From Roseiarcus sp963783175 (GTDB lineage Bacteria > Pseudomonadota > Alphaproteobacteria > Rhizobiales > Beijerinckiaceae), in NCBI GenBank assembly GCA_963783175.1, contig CAWANG010000016.1, forward strand, positions 62,001 through 126,000: a DNA stretch of 64,000 nt, in the 5' to 3' direction. Below, in pieces: positions 8,954 to 17,565 of the stretch. The position numbers and the translations under genes are program-made. Numbering within the stretch: the first letter of the stretch is position 1; each line of letters begins with the position of its first letter. The notes under the pieces were generated by a model. That model was not told the origin of the DNA. It ran no database searches and saw only the letters and a program-made list of their open reading frames with translations.

Positions 8954-11428
8954 ATGGATTGGATTCGCGGGTTTGTTGGCGGCGTCCTTCTGGCGGTGGC
9001 CCTTGGTCTATGCGGTTTGAACTGGGCGACGCCAGCGAACGCCCAGCAGATTGTCGTTGAGGGCGCCAAGGTCGATCCGGCCACGCTCAAACCCTACTTC
9101 ACCGGCACCGATCCGGCCTCGATCCAGCGCGGCGTCGAAGATCTGAAGGCGACGGACATTTATTCGAACGTCAGCGCGAAACTCGTGGACGGCAAGATCG
9201 TGGTTAACCTGAGCGGAGGCGCGCAGGTCATCAACAGAGTTGCGTTCGAGGGCAACAAGCAGATCGAGACGAAGCAGCTTGAAGTCGAAGTGCAGTCGAA
9301 ACCTCGCACCGACTATAACGAGGAGACCGCCACGGCTGACATCGGCCGAATCAAGGACGCCTACAAGAAGTACGGCCGCAATGAAGCGAAGGTGACCAAA
9401 AGGCTGGTCGAATTGCCGAACGGACGCGTCGATCTCGTCTTTACCATCGACGAAGGCGGTAAAACCGGCATCCGCGAAATCCGGTTTGTCGGCAATCATG
9501 CCGTTTCGAACTACCGCCTGGGCGGCCTGATGCAGACCAGCACGATGAATTTCCTGTCGTTCATCAAGAGCACCGACGTCTACGATCCCGATCGCCTGGC
9601 CTCCGACGAGGAGGCGATCCGCCGCTATTACATGAAAAACGGCTACGCCGACTTCCGGATCGTCAGTACAGACGTCACCTACCAGGAGAACCCGCCTGGT
9701 TACATCATTACAATCACGATGGACGAGGGCCCGCAGTACCACGTCTCTAGCGTCAACGTGGTTTCCAACATTCCGAAGGTCGATGGGCCGGCGCTGGCTC
9801 ATCACGTCGCTTTGCGACCTGGCGACGTTTACGATGCGAGCGCCATTGATAAATCGGTCGATGCGATCACGCGCGATGTCGCAACGCAGGGTTACGCCTT
9901 CTCGGAGGCGCGCCCGCACGGCGACCGCGATACCGTCAATCATACGATTGCGATCTCGTTTTCGGTCGACAACGGTCCCAAAGTCTATATCGAGCGCATC
10001 GACATTGTCGGCAATACGCGCACTCGCGACTACGTCATTCGCCGCGAATTCGATATCGGCGAAGGCGACCCTTATAATCACGTCCTGATCGAGCGCGCCG
10101 AGCGCCGCCTCAACGGCCTTGGCTATTTCAAGAAAGTCCATATTTCGAACCGGCCTGGGTCGGCCCCCGATCGCGTCATCGTGGTCGTCGAGGTCGAGGA
10201 CCAGCCGACCGGTTCGATCAGCCTCAGCGGCGGCTACTCGACGACCCAGGGCTTCCTGGCCGAGCTCGCCTATACGGAGACGAACTTCCTCGGCCGCGGG
10301 CAGTACGTGCGCCTGAGCGTTTCCGATGGGCAGTATACCCAAGGGTGGAAAGCCTCATTCACCGAGCCTTACTTCCTCGGCCAGCGGCTGGCCGCGGGCT
10401 TTGATGTTTTCCACCAGGTCAACAATCAGAACCAATACGCGCTCTACCAGAACTGGACGACGGGCGCGACCGCTCGGCTCGGCATTCCGATCACCGATGA
10501 CTTGACGTTCCAGCCCAACTATTCGATCTACAAGTCGAAGATTACGATCCCGAACACCTCGTCGCAGCCCTACGACGATTGCGTCGGACCCGATCAAACC
10601 TGGTTTCCGGGAGGGACCTTCATCCCGGTCGTGCCGAGCCCGTACATCAACTGCCTGAGCAACGGCGAGGCACCGGTCGAAATCAAGCAGGCGGCGGCGC
10701 AAGGCAATATCGTAACCTCGCTCGCGGGCTTCTCGGTCCTTTACAACAATCTCGACAATCGCAAAGATCCGACGACTGGGTGGTACCTCAACTACAAGCA
10801 GGATTTCGCCGGCCTCGGCGGCCAATCCGACTTCATCCGCGAGACGTTTGACGCGCGCTGGTATCATCCGATCACCGAGGATTTTATCGGCCAGATTCAC
10901 CTCCAGGCCGGCCAGATCAATTCCTTCGGCAACAACCAGCCGCTGATCATCAATAATTTCATGCAGGGCCCGTCGCTGGTGCGCGGCTTTGCTCCGGCCG
11001 GCATCGGTCCGCGCGACATCTCGAATCCGTATGACATTCAGTCCGCGGCCCTTGGCGGGACGACCTACTACGGCGCTTCGGCCGAGGTGGACTTCCCGAT
11101 CTTCGGCCTGCCGCGCGAAATCGGGCTCAAGGGCGCGGTGTTTGCCGACGCCGGCAGTCTGATCGGCTATTCGGGGCCGACGAACTTCTCGAATTTCTTG
11201 GGCTATACCTACTGCCCGGCGCCGGGGTCGATCGCCGCAGCGCTTCCCATCACCCAGATCAGCTGCGCCAATGTGTGGGATCCGAACCAGATCCGCGCCT
11301 CGGTCGGCGCGAGCCTGATCTGGGCCTCGCCGATGGGGCCGATCCGATTCGACTTCGCGGTCCCCGTTGTAAAGGGCAAGTACGACCAGACCCAGTTCTT
11401 CAACTTCTCGGGCGGCACGACGTTCTAA
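8954..11428 (+). CDS. bamA: Outer membrane protein assembly factor BamA
   Basis: The core Omp85 component of the BAM complex. From the ATG at 8954 the protein is 824 residues with a signal peptide ending near PANAQQ. The POTRA repeats (about 30-430) are visible as recurring segments such as INRVAFEGNKQIETKQLE, IREIRFVGNHAVSNYRL and IERIDIVGNTRTRDYVIRRE. The 16-strand barrel follows and carries the conserved loop motif VRGF (SLVRGFAPAG); the protein ends in a C-terminal Phe. The frame is open to 8870 but that extension precedes the signal peptide and is rejected. The 277 nt between rseP and bamA hold no other gene. Confidence 0.95.
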   Translation: MDWIRGFVGGVLLAVALGLCGLNWATPANAQQIVVEGAKVDPATLKPYFTGTDPASIQRGVEDLKATDIYSNVSAKLVDGKIVVNLSGGAQVINRVAFEGNKQIETKQLEVEVQSKPRTDYNEETATADIGRIKDAYKKYGRNEAKVTKRLVELPNGRVDLVFTIDEGGKTGIREIRFVGNHAVSNYRLGGLMQTSTMNFLSFIKSTDVYDPDRLASDEEAIRRYYMKNGYADFRIVSTDVTYQENPPGYIITITMDEGPQYHVSSVNVVSNIPKVDGPALAHHVALRPGDVYDASAIDKSVDAITRDVATQGYAFSEARPHGDRDTVNHTIAISFSVDNGPKVYIERIDIVGNTRTRDYVIRREFDIGEGDPYNHVLIERAERRLNGLGYFKKVHISNRPGSAPDRVIVVVEVEDQPTGSISLSGGYSTTQGFLAELAYTETNFLGRGQYVRLSVSDGQYTQGWKASFTEPYFLGQRLAAGFDVFHQVNNQNQYALYQNWTTGATARLGIPITDDLTFQPNYSIYKSKITIPNTSSQPYDDCVGPDQTWFPGGTFIPVVPSPYINCLSNGEAPVEIKQAAAQGNIVTSLAGFSVLYNNLDNRKDPTTGWYLNYKQDFAGLGGQSDFIRETFDARWYHPITEDFIGQIHLQAGQINSFGNNQPLIINNFMQGPSLVRGFAPAGIGPRDISNPYDIQSAALGGTTYYGASAEVDFPIFGLPREIGLKGAVFADAGSLIGYSGPTNFSNFLGYTYCPAPGSIAAALPITQISCANVWDPNQIRASVGASLIWASPMGPIRFDFAVPVVKGKYDQTQFFNFSGGTTF

Positions 11429-11456
11429 GGTCGGCCAACCGACTTTGCCATCAAGC

Positions 11457-11480
11457 GGGCGCGCCAAAGCTGGCGCGCCC
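11457..11480 (+). terminator. Perfect 10-bp hairpin after bamA
   Basis: GGGCGCGCCA (11457-11466), loop AAGC, and its exact complement TGGCGCGCCC (11471-11480), starting 28 nt after the bamA stop. No U-run follows, so full termination is uncertain. It may protect the bamA mRNA 3' end or reduce read-through into lpxD. Confidence 0.55.
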
Positions 11481-11507
11481 GTCGTCGCTTCTGACGGAAC
11501 CCCGCAA

Positions 11508-12563
11508 TTGTCCAGGATACGCTTCTTTCCGCCGAGCTCAGCGCCAACGCTCGCTGAAGTCGCGAGCTGGTGCGGCGCGTCGCTCGCTGCCGGCGCCGAC
11601 GCCGGCCGCACAATCCACGACGTCGCCGCCCTCGAGCAGGCGAGCCATGACGATCTGACCTTCCTCGACAACCCAAGATACCTCGACGCGCTCAAGCGCA
11701 CGCGGGCCGCCGCGGCGCTGGTTGCGCCGCGCCACGCCGCGGCCGCGCCTTCGACTTGCGCCGCGCTCATCGTCCAGGAGCCCTACCGCGCGATGGCCAT
11801 GGTGATGACGAAACTCTACCCGAGCGCCGTCAAGCCGAGTTCGGTGTTCGGCGAGACCGGGATTTCGCCTGCGGCATCGGTTCACCCTTCGGCGCGGCTC
11901 GAACCGGGCGTGGTCGTCGACCCTGGCGCGGTGATCGGCCGCGGAGCCGAGATCGGCGCCGGTACGGTCATCGGCGCCAATGCGGTCATCGGTCCTGAGG
12001 TCAGGATCGGGCGCGACAGTTCGGTCGGCGCCTCGAGCACGATCGGCGCGGCGCTGATCGGCGACCGGGTGATCGTTCATCCGGGCGCACACATCGGGCA
12101 GGACGGATTCGGGTTCGCGCTAGGGAGCCGGGGCCATCTCAAAGTGCCCCAGATCGGCCGCGTCATCATCCAGGACGATGTCGAGATCGGCGCCGGAGTG
12201 ACGATCGACCGGGGAGCGAACCGCGACACCGTGATCGGCGAGGGGGCGAAGATCGACAACCTGGTGCAGATCGGCCACAACGTGGTCATCGGCCGCCATG
12301 CGGTGCTCGTCGCGCAGTCCGGCGTCTCGGGATCGAGCGCCATCGGCGATTTCGCCGCCCTCGGCGGCCAGGCCGGCATCGCCGGACACCTGAAGATCGG
12401 CGCCGGCGCGCAGGTCGCCGCGGCGGCGGGCGTGATGACCGACATTCCCGCCGGCGAGCGGTGGGCGGGCGCTCCGGCCAAGCCGGTGCGAGAGTTCTTT
12501 CGCGAGGTCGCCGCGATCAAGCGACTGGCCGGCGATGCGCGCGGCGAAGGCAATGCGGAATGA
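11508..12563 (+). CDS. lpxD: UDP-3-O-(3-hydroxymyristoyl)glucosamine N-acyltransferase
   Basis: It adds the second hydroxyacyl chain in lipid A synthesis (third step), using acyl-ACP. About 351 residues: an N-terminal uridine-binding domain (SAPTLAEVASWCGAS to about residue 100), then a left-handed beta-helix of hexapeptide repeats (VIGRGAEIGAGTVIGANAVI...), with the catalytic-His region HIGQDGFGFA and GVTIDRGANRDTVIGEGAKIDNLVQIGHNV. There is no ATG near the 5' end. The TTG at 11508 is chosen because SRIRFFPPSSAPTLAEVA matches the family N-terminus. The longer TTG start at 11445 would place the bamA hairpin inside the coding region. Confidence 0.9.
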   Translation: MSRIRFFPPSSAPTLAEVASWCGASLAAGADAGRTIHDVAALEQASHDDLTFLDNPRYLDALKRTRAAAALVAPRHAAAAPSTCAALIVQEPYRAMAMVMTKLYPSAVKPSSVFGETGISPAASVHPSARLEPGVVVDPGAVIGRGAEIGAGTVIGANAVIGPEVRIGRDSSVGASSTIGAALIGDRVIVHPGAHIGQDGFGFALGSRGHLKVPQIGRVIIQDDVEIGAGVTIDRGANRDTVIGEGAKIDNLVQIGHNVVIGRHAVLVAQSGVSGSSAIGDFAALGGQAGIAGHLKIGAGAQVAAAAGVMTDIPAGERWAGAPAKPVREFFREVAAIKRLAGDARGEGNAE

Positions 12564-12602
12564 CGTCCGCAAGCGGACGCTGATGGCGGAGGGGAAAACG
12601 GA

Positions 12603-13067
12603 ATGAACGAACCGATCGGCCGGGCGTTCGACAGCTTCGACATCCAGAAACTCCTCGCGCTCTTGCCGCACCGCTATCCGTTTCTGCTGGTCGACCGCAT
12701 CATCGAAGCCCGGGGCGACGAATATGGCGTCGGGGTGAAGAACGTCACCGCCAACGAGCCTCATTTCCAGGGCCATTTCCCTGGCCGGCCGGTCATGCCG
12801 GGCGTGCTGTTGATCGAGGCGATGGCGCAGACGGCTGGCGCGCTCTGCGTCGCTTCGCAGGCGGCGAGCGGGGCGCCTAGCGTCGTCTACATGATGACGA
12901 TCGACAAGGCCAAGTTCCGCAAGCCCGTGGTTCCCGGCGATCAGGTGCGGTTTCACATGACCCGCATCGCCAAGCGCCGCAACATGTGGTGGTTTCGCGG
13001 CGAGGCGAAAGTCGACGGCGAGCTCGTTTGCGAAGCTGAAGTGTCGGCAATGCTGGTGCGTGAATGA
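12603..13067 (+). CDS. fabZ: 3-hydroxyacyl-[acyl-carrier-protein] dehydratase FabZ
   Basis: It dehydrates beta-hydroxyacyl-ACP in fatty-acid elongation and competes with LpxA/LpxD for the hydroxyacyl pool. The 154-residue hot-dog fold protein has LLPHRYPFLLVDRI, then HFQGHFPGRPVMPGVLLIEA with catalytic His58 and Glu72. It overlaps lpxA by four bases (ATGA), so supply and use of hydroxymyristoyl-ACP are co-expressed. Confidence 0.95.
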   Translation: MNEPIGRAFDSFDIQKLLALLPHRYPFLLVDRIIEARGDEYGVGVKNVTANEPHFQGHFPGRPVMPGVLLIEAMAQTAGALCVASQAASGAPSVVYMMTIDKAKFRKPVVPGDQVRFHMTRIAKRRNMWWFRGEAKVDGELVCEAEVSAMLVRE

Positions 13068-13873
13068 TGAGACCGATCCATCCGACCGCCGTCGTCGAGG
13101 ACGGCGCGCGGCTCGGGGCGGATGTGGAGATCGGGCCGTTTTGCCATGTTGGGCCGCACGCGACGCTCCGCGACGGCGTGCGGCTCATCTCCCATGTAAG
13201 CTTGGCCGGCGATACGACAGTCGGCGCGCGCACGGTCATTTATCCCTTCGCCTCGATCGGCCACCCGCCGCAGGACCTCAAATATCGCGGCGAGTCGGTC
13301 CGCCTCTCGATCGGCGAAGACTGTCTCATCCGCGAAGGGGTGACGATGAATCCGGGCACCGCGGGCGGCGGCTCGGAAACACTCGTCGGTCCGCGTTCGG
13401 TGTTTTTGGCCAACGCGCATGTGGCGCATGATTGCCGCATCGGCGAGGGCGTCATCCTGTCCAACAATGTAATGCTGGCCGGCCATTGCCAGATCGGCGA
13501 TTTCGCCATTCTGAGCGGCGGCGCCGCCGCTCACCAGTTCGTTCGCATCGGCGCGCACTCCTTCGTCGGCGGGCTGGCGGGCGTCGAGCACGATCTCATT
13601 CCGTTCGGCCTGGCGCTTGGCAATCGCGCTGCGCTGGCCGGACTCAATGTCGTTGGCTTGAAGCGGCGTGGCTTCTCGCACGAGACGATCCACGAGCTCA
13701 GGCGCGCTTACAAGATGCTGTTCAATGGCGCCGGCACCTTGAAGGAGCGCGTCGCCGACGTCGCCGAGGCGTTCGCCGGTCAGGAGGCGGTCGGGCAGAT
13801 CGTCGCGTTTCTGCGCCAGGGCGGGGATCGCGCGATCTGCGTCCCGCGCGCCGGAAAGGACGAGGAGGGGTGA
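13064..13873 (+). CDS. lpxA: UDP-N-acetylglucosamine O-acyltransferase
   Basis: First step of lipid A synthesis: 3-O-acylation of UDP-GlcNAc. 269 residues, with hexapeptide repeats from IHPTAVVEDGARLGADVEIG through about residue 190 and the catalytic region FLANAHVAHDCRIGEGVI. The C-terminal helical domain starts near GLKRRGFSHETIHELRRAY. ATG start overlapping fabZ; the stop overlaps the lpxI GTG. Confidence 0.95.
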   Translation: MMRPIHPTAVVEDGARLGADVEIGPFCHVGPHATLRDGVRLISHVSLAGDTTVGARTVIYPFASIGHPPQDLKYRGESVRLSIGEDCLIREGVTMNPGTAGGGSETLVGPRSVFLANAHVAHDCRIGEGVILSNNVMLAGHCQIGDFAILSGGAAAHQFVRIGAHSFVGGLAGVEHDLIPFGLALGNRAALAGLNVVGLKRRGFSHETIHELRRAYKMLFNGAGTLKERVADVAEAFAGQEAVGQIVAFLRQGGDRAICVPRAGKDEEG

Positions 13874-14736
13874 GCGGGCCGGGCGCCGCCGCCGCAGCTC
13901 CGCCTCTGGCGATTCTGTGCGGCGCGGGCGCGTTTCCGCTCGAGGTCGCTTTGGAGGCGCGCCGAGCGGGCAGGGAGCCCTTTCTCGTCGGCGTCGTAGG
14001 CGCGACCGATTCGGCGATCGAAGCCTACCCGCACGTCTGGGTGCGCATGGGCGAGGTCGGCAAGCTGTTCGCGGCGCTGCGAGCGCGCGCCGTCGCCGAG
14101 ATGGTGATCATCGGGGCAATGACGAGACCCGAGTTCGCCGATCTCAGGCTCGACTGGGGCGCGGTGAAGCGGGCGGCCGGGCTAGCGCAGCTGTTTCGCC
14201 GCGGCGATAACGCGCTCCTCGTCGGCTTGGCCGCGATCATCGAGCGCGAGGGGATCCGGGTTGTCGGCGCGCACGATGTTGCGCCTCGCCTGCTCGCGCC
14301 GGTCGGTCCGTTCGGCCGGCGCGCGGCGTCGCCAGAGGACGAAACCGACATCGCGCTCGGCGCCCGCCTCATCGACGCGCTGTCGAGCTTCGACGCCGGG
14401 CAGGGGGCGGTGGTCGCCGCGGGGCGGGTGCTGGCGATCGAGGCGGCCGAAGGCACCGACGCGATGCTCGCCCGCGTCGCCGAAATGCGCGCCAGCGGAC
14501 GGCTGCGCTTCGCCGGCCCGGCCGGCGTGCTGGTGAAAGCGCCGAAGCGCGGGCAGGATCTGAGGCTCGACATGCCGGCGATCGGCCCGAAGACGATCGA
14601 AGGCGCGGCCAAGGCGCAATTGCGCGGGGCGGCGGTCGCCGCGGGGCGCGTGCTCATTGTCGAGCGCGAGCGCTTGGCGCGCGAGGCCGCCGCTGCCGGG
14701 CTGTTCGTCGCCGGATTCTCCGCGGGCGCGGCGTGA
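13870..14736 (+). CDS. lpxI: UDP-2,3-diacylglucosamine pyrophosphatase LpxI (DUF1009)
   Basis: It hydrolyses UDP-2,3-diacylglucosamine to lipid X. LpxI replaces LpxH in alphaproteobacteria and attacks the alpha rather than the beta phosphate. The 288-residue protein has LAILCGAGAFPLEVA at its start, VIIGAMTRPEFADLRLDW in the middle, and FAGPAGVLVKAPKRGQDLRLDMPAIGPKT at the C-terminal domain, all LpxI family features. The start is a GTG overlapping the lpxA stop (GTGA). The frame is open further upstream, but that part is the shadow of lpxA. Confidence 0.93.
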   Translation: MSGPGAAAAAPPLAILCGAGAFPLEVALEARRAGREPFLVGVVGATDSAIEAYPHVWVRMGEVGKLFAALRARAVAEMVIIGAMTRPEFADLRLDWGAVKRAAGLAQLFRRGDNALLVGLAAIIEREGIRVVGAHDVAPRLLAPVGPFGRRAASPEDETDIALGARLIDALSSFDAGQGAVVAAGRVLAIEAAEGTDAMLARVAEMRASGRLRFAGPAGVLVKAPKRGQDLRLDMPAIGPKTIEGAAKAQLRGAAVAAGRVLIVERERLAREAAAAGLFVAGFSAGAA

Positions 14737-15896
14737 TGAGCCCTTTGCGCGTCGCCTTGGTCGCAGGCGAGCACTCGGGCGACCAGCTCGGCGCCAAGCT
14801 CATGCGCGCGCTAAGCGAGGCGCGCGCCGGCGAAATCGCCTTCCTGGGCGTCGGCGGCGAGGCAATGGAGGCCGAGGGCCTCAGGAGCCTCTTTCCGATT
14901 AGCGACATTGCGGTCATGGGCATCCTGCCGGTGCTGGCCCGGCTGCCGAAGCTCATCGCGCGCATCCGTCGGACAGCCGAGGCGATTATCGCCGCGCCGC
15001 CGGACGCCCTCGTCATCGTCGACAGCCCCGACTTCACCCACCGCGTCGCCCGCCGCGTCCGCGCGGCGCTGCCGAAATTGCCCATTGTCGACTACGTCAG
15101 TCCGAGCGTCTGGGCTTGGCGGCCGGGCCGGGCCAAGGCGATGCGGACTTATGTCGATCGCGTGCTGGCGCTGCTGCCATTCGAGCCTGAGGCCTATCGG
15201 CGGCTGAACGGGCCGCGCTGCGTCTATGTCGGCCACCCGCTGATCGAGCGGCTCGCCGTCTTGCGGCCCAATCCGGACGAGGAGCGCCGCCGCGCCGCCG
15301 CGCCGCCGCTCATCGTCGTCTTGCCCGGGTCGCGCCGCTCGGAGGTCCGCCGCCTGATGGCCGACTTCGGCGGCGCGCTCGCCGCGTTGCGCCAGTCGGT
15401 CGGGCCGTTCACGGCCGTTCTGCCGACGCTGCCGCATGTCGAGGCCGACGTGCGCGCGCTTGCCGCGCTATGGCCCGAGCCGCCCAAAATCGTGCTCGGC
15501 GAGGACGCCAAATGCGCCGGGTTTCGCGCCGCGCGCGCGGGCCTCGCCGCGTCGGGCACAGTGACGCTCGAGCTAGCGCTGGCTGGCGTCCCGATGGTCG
15601 GCGCCTACAAGGTTTCGCTTGTCGAGGAGCAGCTTAAATACCTGATCAAGGTCCCCTCGATCCTGTTGCCCAACCTCATCCTCGGCGAGCGGGCGATCCC
15701 GGAATTCTTGCAGCGCGACTGCACGCCCGCAGCGCTCGGCGCGGCGCTCGCGGACATCGTTGGCGACGGCCCGGCGCGCGCGGCTCAGCTCGAGGCCCTG
15801 TCGCGGCTCGACCGGCTCATGGCGCTCCCCGACGGCGGCGCGCCCAGCGCCCACGCCGCGCGCGCGGTGATGGAGACGATTGCGGCGCGCATGTAG
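14733..15896 (+). CDS. lpxB: Lipid-A-disaccharide synthase
   Basis: A GT19 glycosyltransferase that joins lipid X and UDP-diacylglucosamine. 387 residues: VALVAGEHSGDQLGAKLM at the N-terminus, VDSPDFTHRVARRVR, YVSPSVWAWRPGRAKAM, VGHPLIERL, LPGSRRSEVRRLM and ASGTVTLELALAGVPMVGAYKVS. Start GTG 14733 or ATG 14736, both overlapping or adjoining the lpxI stop. It is the last gene of the operon; the following 467 nt carry no protein gene but hold a repeat element. Confidence 0.94.
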   Translation: MMSPLRVALVAGEHSGDQLGAKLMRALSEARAGEIAFLGVGGEAMEAEGLRSLFPISDIAVMGILPVLARLPKLIARIRRTAEAIIAAPPDALVIVDSPDFTHRVARRVRAALPKLPIVDYVSPSVWAWRPGRAKAMRTYVDRVLALLPFEPEAYRRLNGPRCVYVGHPLIERLAVLRPNPDEERRRAAAPPLIVVLPGSRRSEVRRLMADFGGALAALRQSVGPFTAVLPTLPHVEADVRALAALWPEPPKIVLGEDAKCAGFRAARAGLAASGTVTLELALAGVPMVGAYKVSLVEEQLKYLIKVPSILLPNLILGERAIPEFLQRDCTPAALGAALADIVGDGPARAAQLEALSRLDRLMALPDGGAPSAHAARAVMETIAARM

Positions 15897-15981
15897 CCAG
15901 AGCACTCTGCGTCCGGCTGGAACCGCCGCCGCGAGGAGCCTTGTGAGGGCCCGAATGGACGCGAGAAAAAGCGACAATCGT

Positions 15982-16010
15982 TTGCGATAATCAGAAGGCC
16001 GTGCTATCGT
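15982..16010 (+). promoter_or_regulatory. Promoter-like box of repeat element 1
   Basis: TTGCGA (15982-15987), a 17-nt spacer and TATCGT (16005-16010) form a plausible sigma-70-type promoter reading into the 21-bp repeat array. The first 15 bases, TTGCGATAATCAGAA, recur exactly at 48524, where the spacer is again 17 nt and the -10 is TACGAT. Conservation of the box and spacing at two loci supports a functional element; promoter activity is inferred. Confidence 0.5.
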
Positions 16011-16121
16011 GCCTGCCGTCGTCGGATCCGGGATCGCCGTCGCGTCTGAGGAGGAGGCGCAGGGCCTCAGCTGTTTGACTTCGAACTGGTTGATTGCGCG
16101 GCAGAGAGCGGAAAGATTGTT

Positions 16122-16209
16122 TTGTTTTTGTTGCGCCGGATTAGGTTTTTGTTGCGCCGGGTTTGGTTGTTGTTGCGTCGGATTTGGATTTCGTTGCGTT
16201 GGATTTGGA
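16122..16209 (+). repeat. Array of four 21-bp direct repeats (repeat element 1)
   Basis: The word GTTGCG occurs at 16130, 16151, 16172 and 16193, exactly 21 bp apart, in the context TTTTTGTTGCGCCGGATTAGG with some drift. The same 21-bp unit occurs at 48720-48831. The period is a multiple of three, so all frames stay in phase. One plus frame reads as a seven-residue LLRRIWx motif, open from a TTG at 16122 to 16334. No start with a good ribosome binding site is visible. The array lies between the convergent ends of lpxB and the GST gene. The rest of 15897-16363 shows nothing else recognisable. Confidence 0.8.
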
Positions 16210-16363
16210 AACCCGCCGTGGCTTCATGCCTTGGGCCATCCGTTTCGTGCTTGGCTCATTCCATAGACGCCGTGTGCTGCAAATCAATGTTTTATGAGTA
16301 TGAAGTAATTTTAGACATTACGATGATCGCATAACACAGCGGAAATATTACTATAACCATCGC

Positions 16364-17008
16364 TTACGCGGCCGCGCTGGGCCTGGCCGAAACGGTAGCG
16401 TACCAGCGCCTCAGCGCGCCGCGCGCCGCTGGGACGGGCATGCCGAGCGAGCGGGTCGCGAAGTCCACGATCACGAATGTGGTGATATCCGCGACCGAGA
16501 AGGTCACACCCCCAACGAAAGGAACCTCTGCCAACCGGGAATCGAAATCACTGTAGAAGTTCGCGACCCGGAGCTTACCGCGTTCGACAAGCGCAGGAAT
16601 CTGCTCGTAATCATGCGGCCCGGAAATCGCACGTCCCTTGAGACCTGGCGCGGCGTTGCGCACGCCTTCAATCACTGCAGCGAACCCCTCGAGTTCCGCT
16701 CGCCGCTCCCACATGGTCACGATCGCCTTGTCCTTTGGGCTCGCGCCGAGCAGCGGCCGGTCCGGGTAGGTTTCTTCGAGGTAGCGCCAGATGGCCAGAA
16801 CTTCGCCGATCGCTGTGCCATCCTCGAGCACGAGAGTGGGCACCACGCGCCGCGGGTTGATCGCTCGGTACGCCTCGGAATGTTGTTCTCCCCTGGCGAG
16901 ATCGATCGGGGAGAAGGGAATCGATAGCCCTTTCTCGGCGACAAATATCCGAACCCGCCTGGAGTTGGGTGAGTCGGGGGAATGGTAAAGCGTCATGGTC
17001 TTCGGCAT
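16364..17008 (-). CDS. Glutathione S-transferase family protein
   Basis: 214 residues. The N-terminal thioredoxin-like domain has LYHSPDSPNSRRVRIFVAEKG, then NPRRVVPTLVLEDGTAIGEVLAIWRYLEE, including the cis-Pro (VVPTL) of the GSH site and the usual [E/G]S-equivalent GE. The C-terminal all-alpha domain includes VGGVTFSVADITTFVIVDFA, the N-capping motif region of GSTs. The substrate is unknown. It is the last gene of a six-gene minus-strand run reaching back to 20363, whose other members are also small-molecule enzymes. Confidence 0.85.
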   Translation of the reverse strand: MPKTMTLYHSPDSPNSRRVRIFVAEKGLSIPFSPIDLARGEQHSEAYRAINPRRVVPTLVLEDGTAIGEVLAIWRYLEETYPDRPLLGASPKDKAIVTMWERRAELEGFAAVIEGVRNAAPGLKGRAISGPHDYEQIPALVERGKLRVANFYSDFDSRLAEVPFVGGVTFSVADITTFVIVDFATRSLGMPVPAARGALRRWYATVSARPSAAA

Positions 17009-17109
17009 TGCGAGCCTCGTTCAACTGCGCCCGCTCCGACTCGCGCGGGGCGAAAAACTCTTACCGGCGGCCCGCGCTCGCGTCGCCCGCCCGATTTGAC
17101 TCGATCGAT

Positions 17110-17556
17110 CTAACTTGTCGACGGCGCCGCCCGATCTTGCCCCCGCGGATCGTCGCCGGGATCGAGGTATTCGAGGCCGAGCGGACCGACGGCGTTGACC
17201 TGGCTGACGTACTCGCCGGACTTCGCCCAGTGGAAATGCCACGTGTCGCCGGGGAGCACGATGACGCTGCCGGGCGGATAGGCCTTCACCTTGTCGCCGT
17301 CGAACTTTTCGCCGAGGCCGATGTAGAAAACGCCAGAGATGACCGTATAGATGCGGTCCTCCGGGTGCCGGTGCGGCATCAGCTTGACGCCCAACGGGGC
17401 CTTGACCCGGATCACATAGGGGCCAGGCCCGGCAGGATCGCCGATGAGGACCGCGAGGCGGACAGACGGCGGGAACGCCGGGAACGGCTTCCAGTCGATC
17501 TCCTCGGGCAAGATCGCTCGGAAAACGGCCTCGCCGGGCTCATGGCCTCGAACCAT
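17110..17556 (-). CDS. Cupin domain protein
   Basis: 148 residues forming a single cupin barrel. The metal-binding motif 1 is visible as LMPHRHPEDRIYTVISGVFYIG (HxH...E), and motif 2 as GSVIVLPGDTWHFHWA with the third His. It ends in LGLEYLDPGDDPR. The substrate cannot be deduced. It starts 9 nt after the SnoaL-like gene, so the two are probably co-translated. Confidence 0.8.
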   Translation of the reverse strand: MVRGHEPGEAVFRAILPEEIDWKPFPAFPPSVRLAVLIGDPAGPGPYVIRVKAPLGVKLMPHRHPEDRIYTVISGVFYIGLGEKFDGDKVKAYPPGSVIVLPGDTWHFHWAKSGEYVSQVNAVGPLGLEYLDPGDDPRGQDRAAPSTS

Positions 17557-17565
17557 TCGGCGTCC

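Noticed and set aside
15982..16209. CRISPR array
   Set aside because: The units are contiguous 21-bp tandem repeats with no unique spacers, and no cas genes are present.
16009..16266. Cys/Gly-rich plus-strand frame (CFCCAGLGFCCAGFG) over repeat element 1
   Set aside because: The Cys pattern is only one reading of the 21-bp repeat and the corresponding frame is not kept at the second element; not called as a metal-binding protein.
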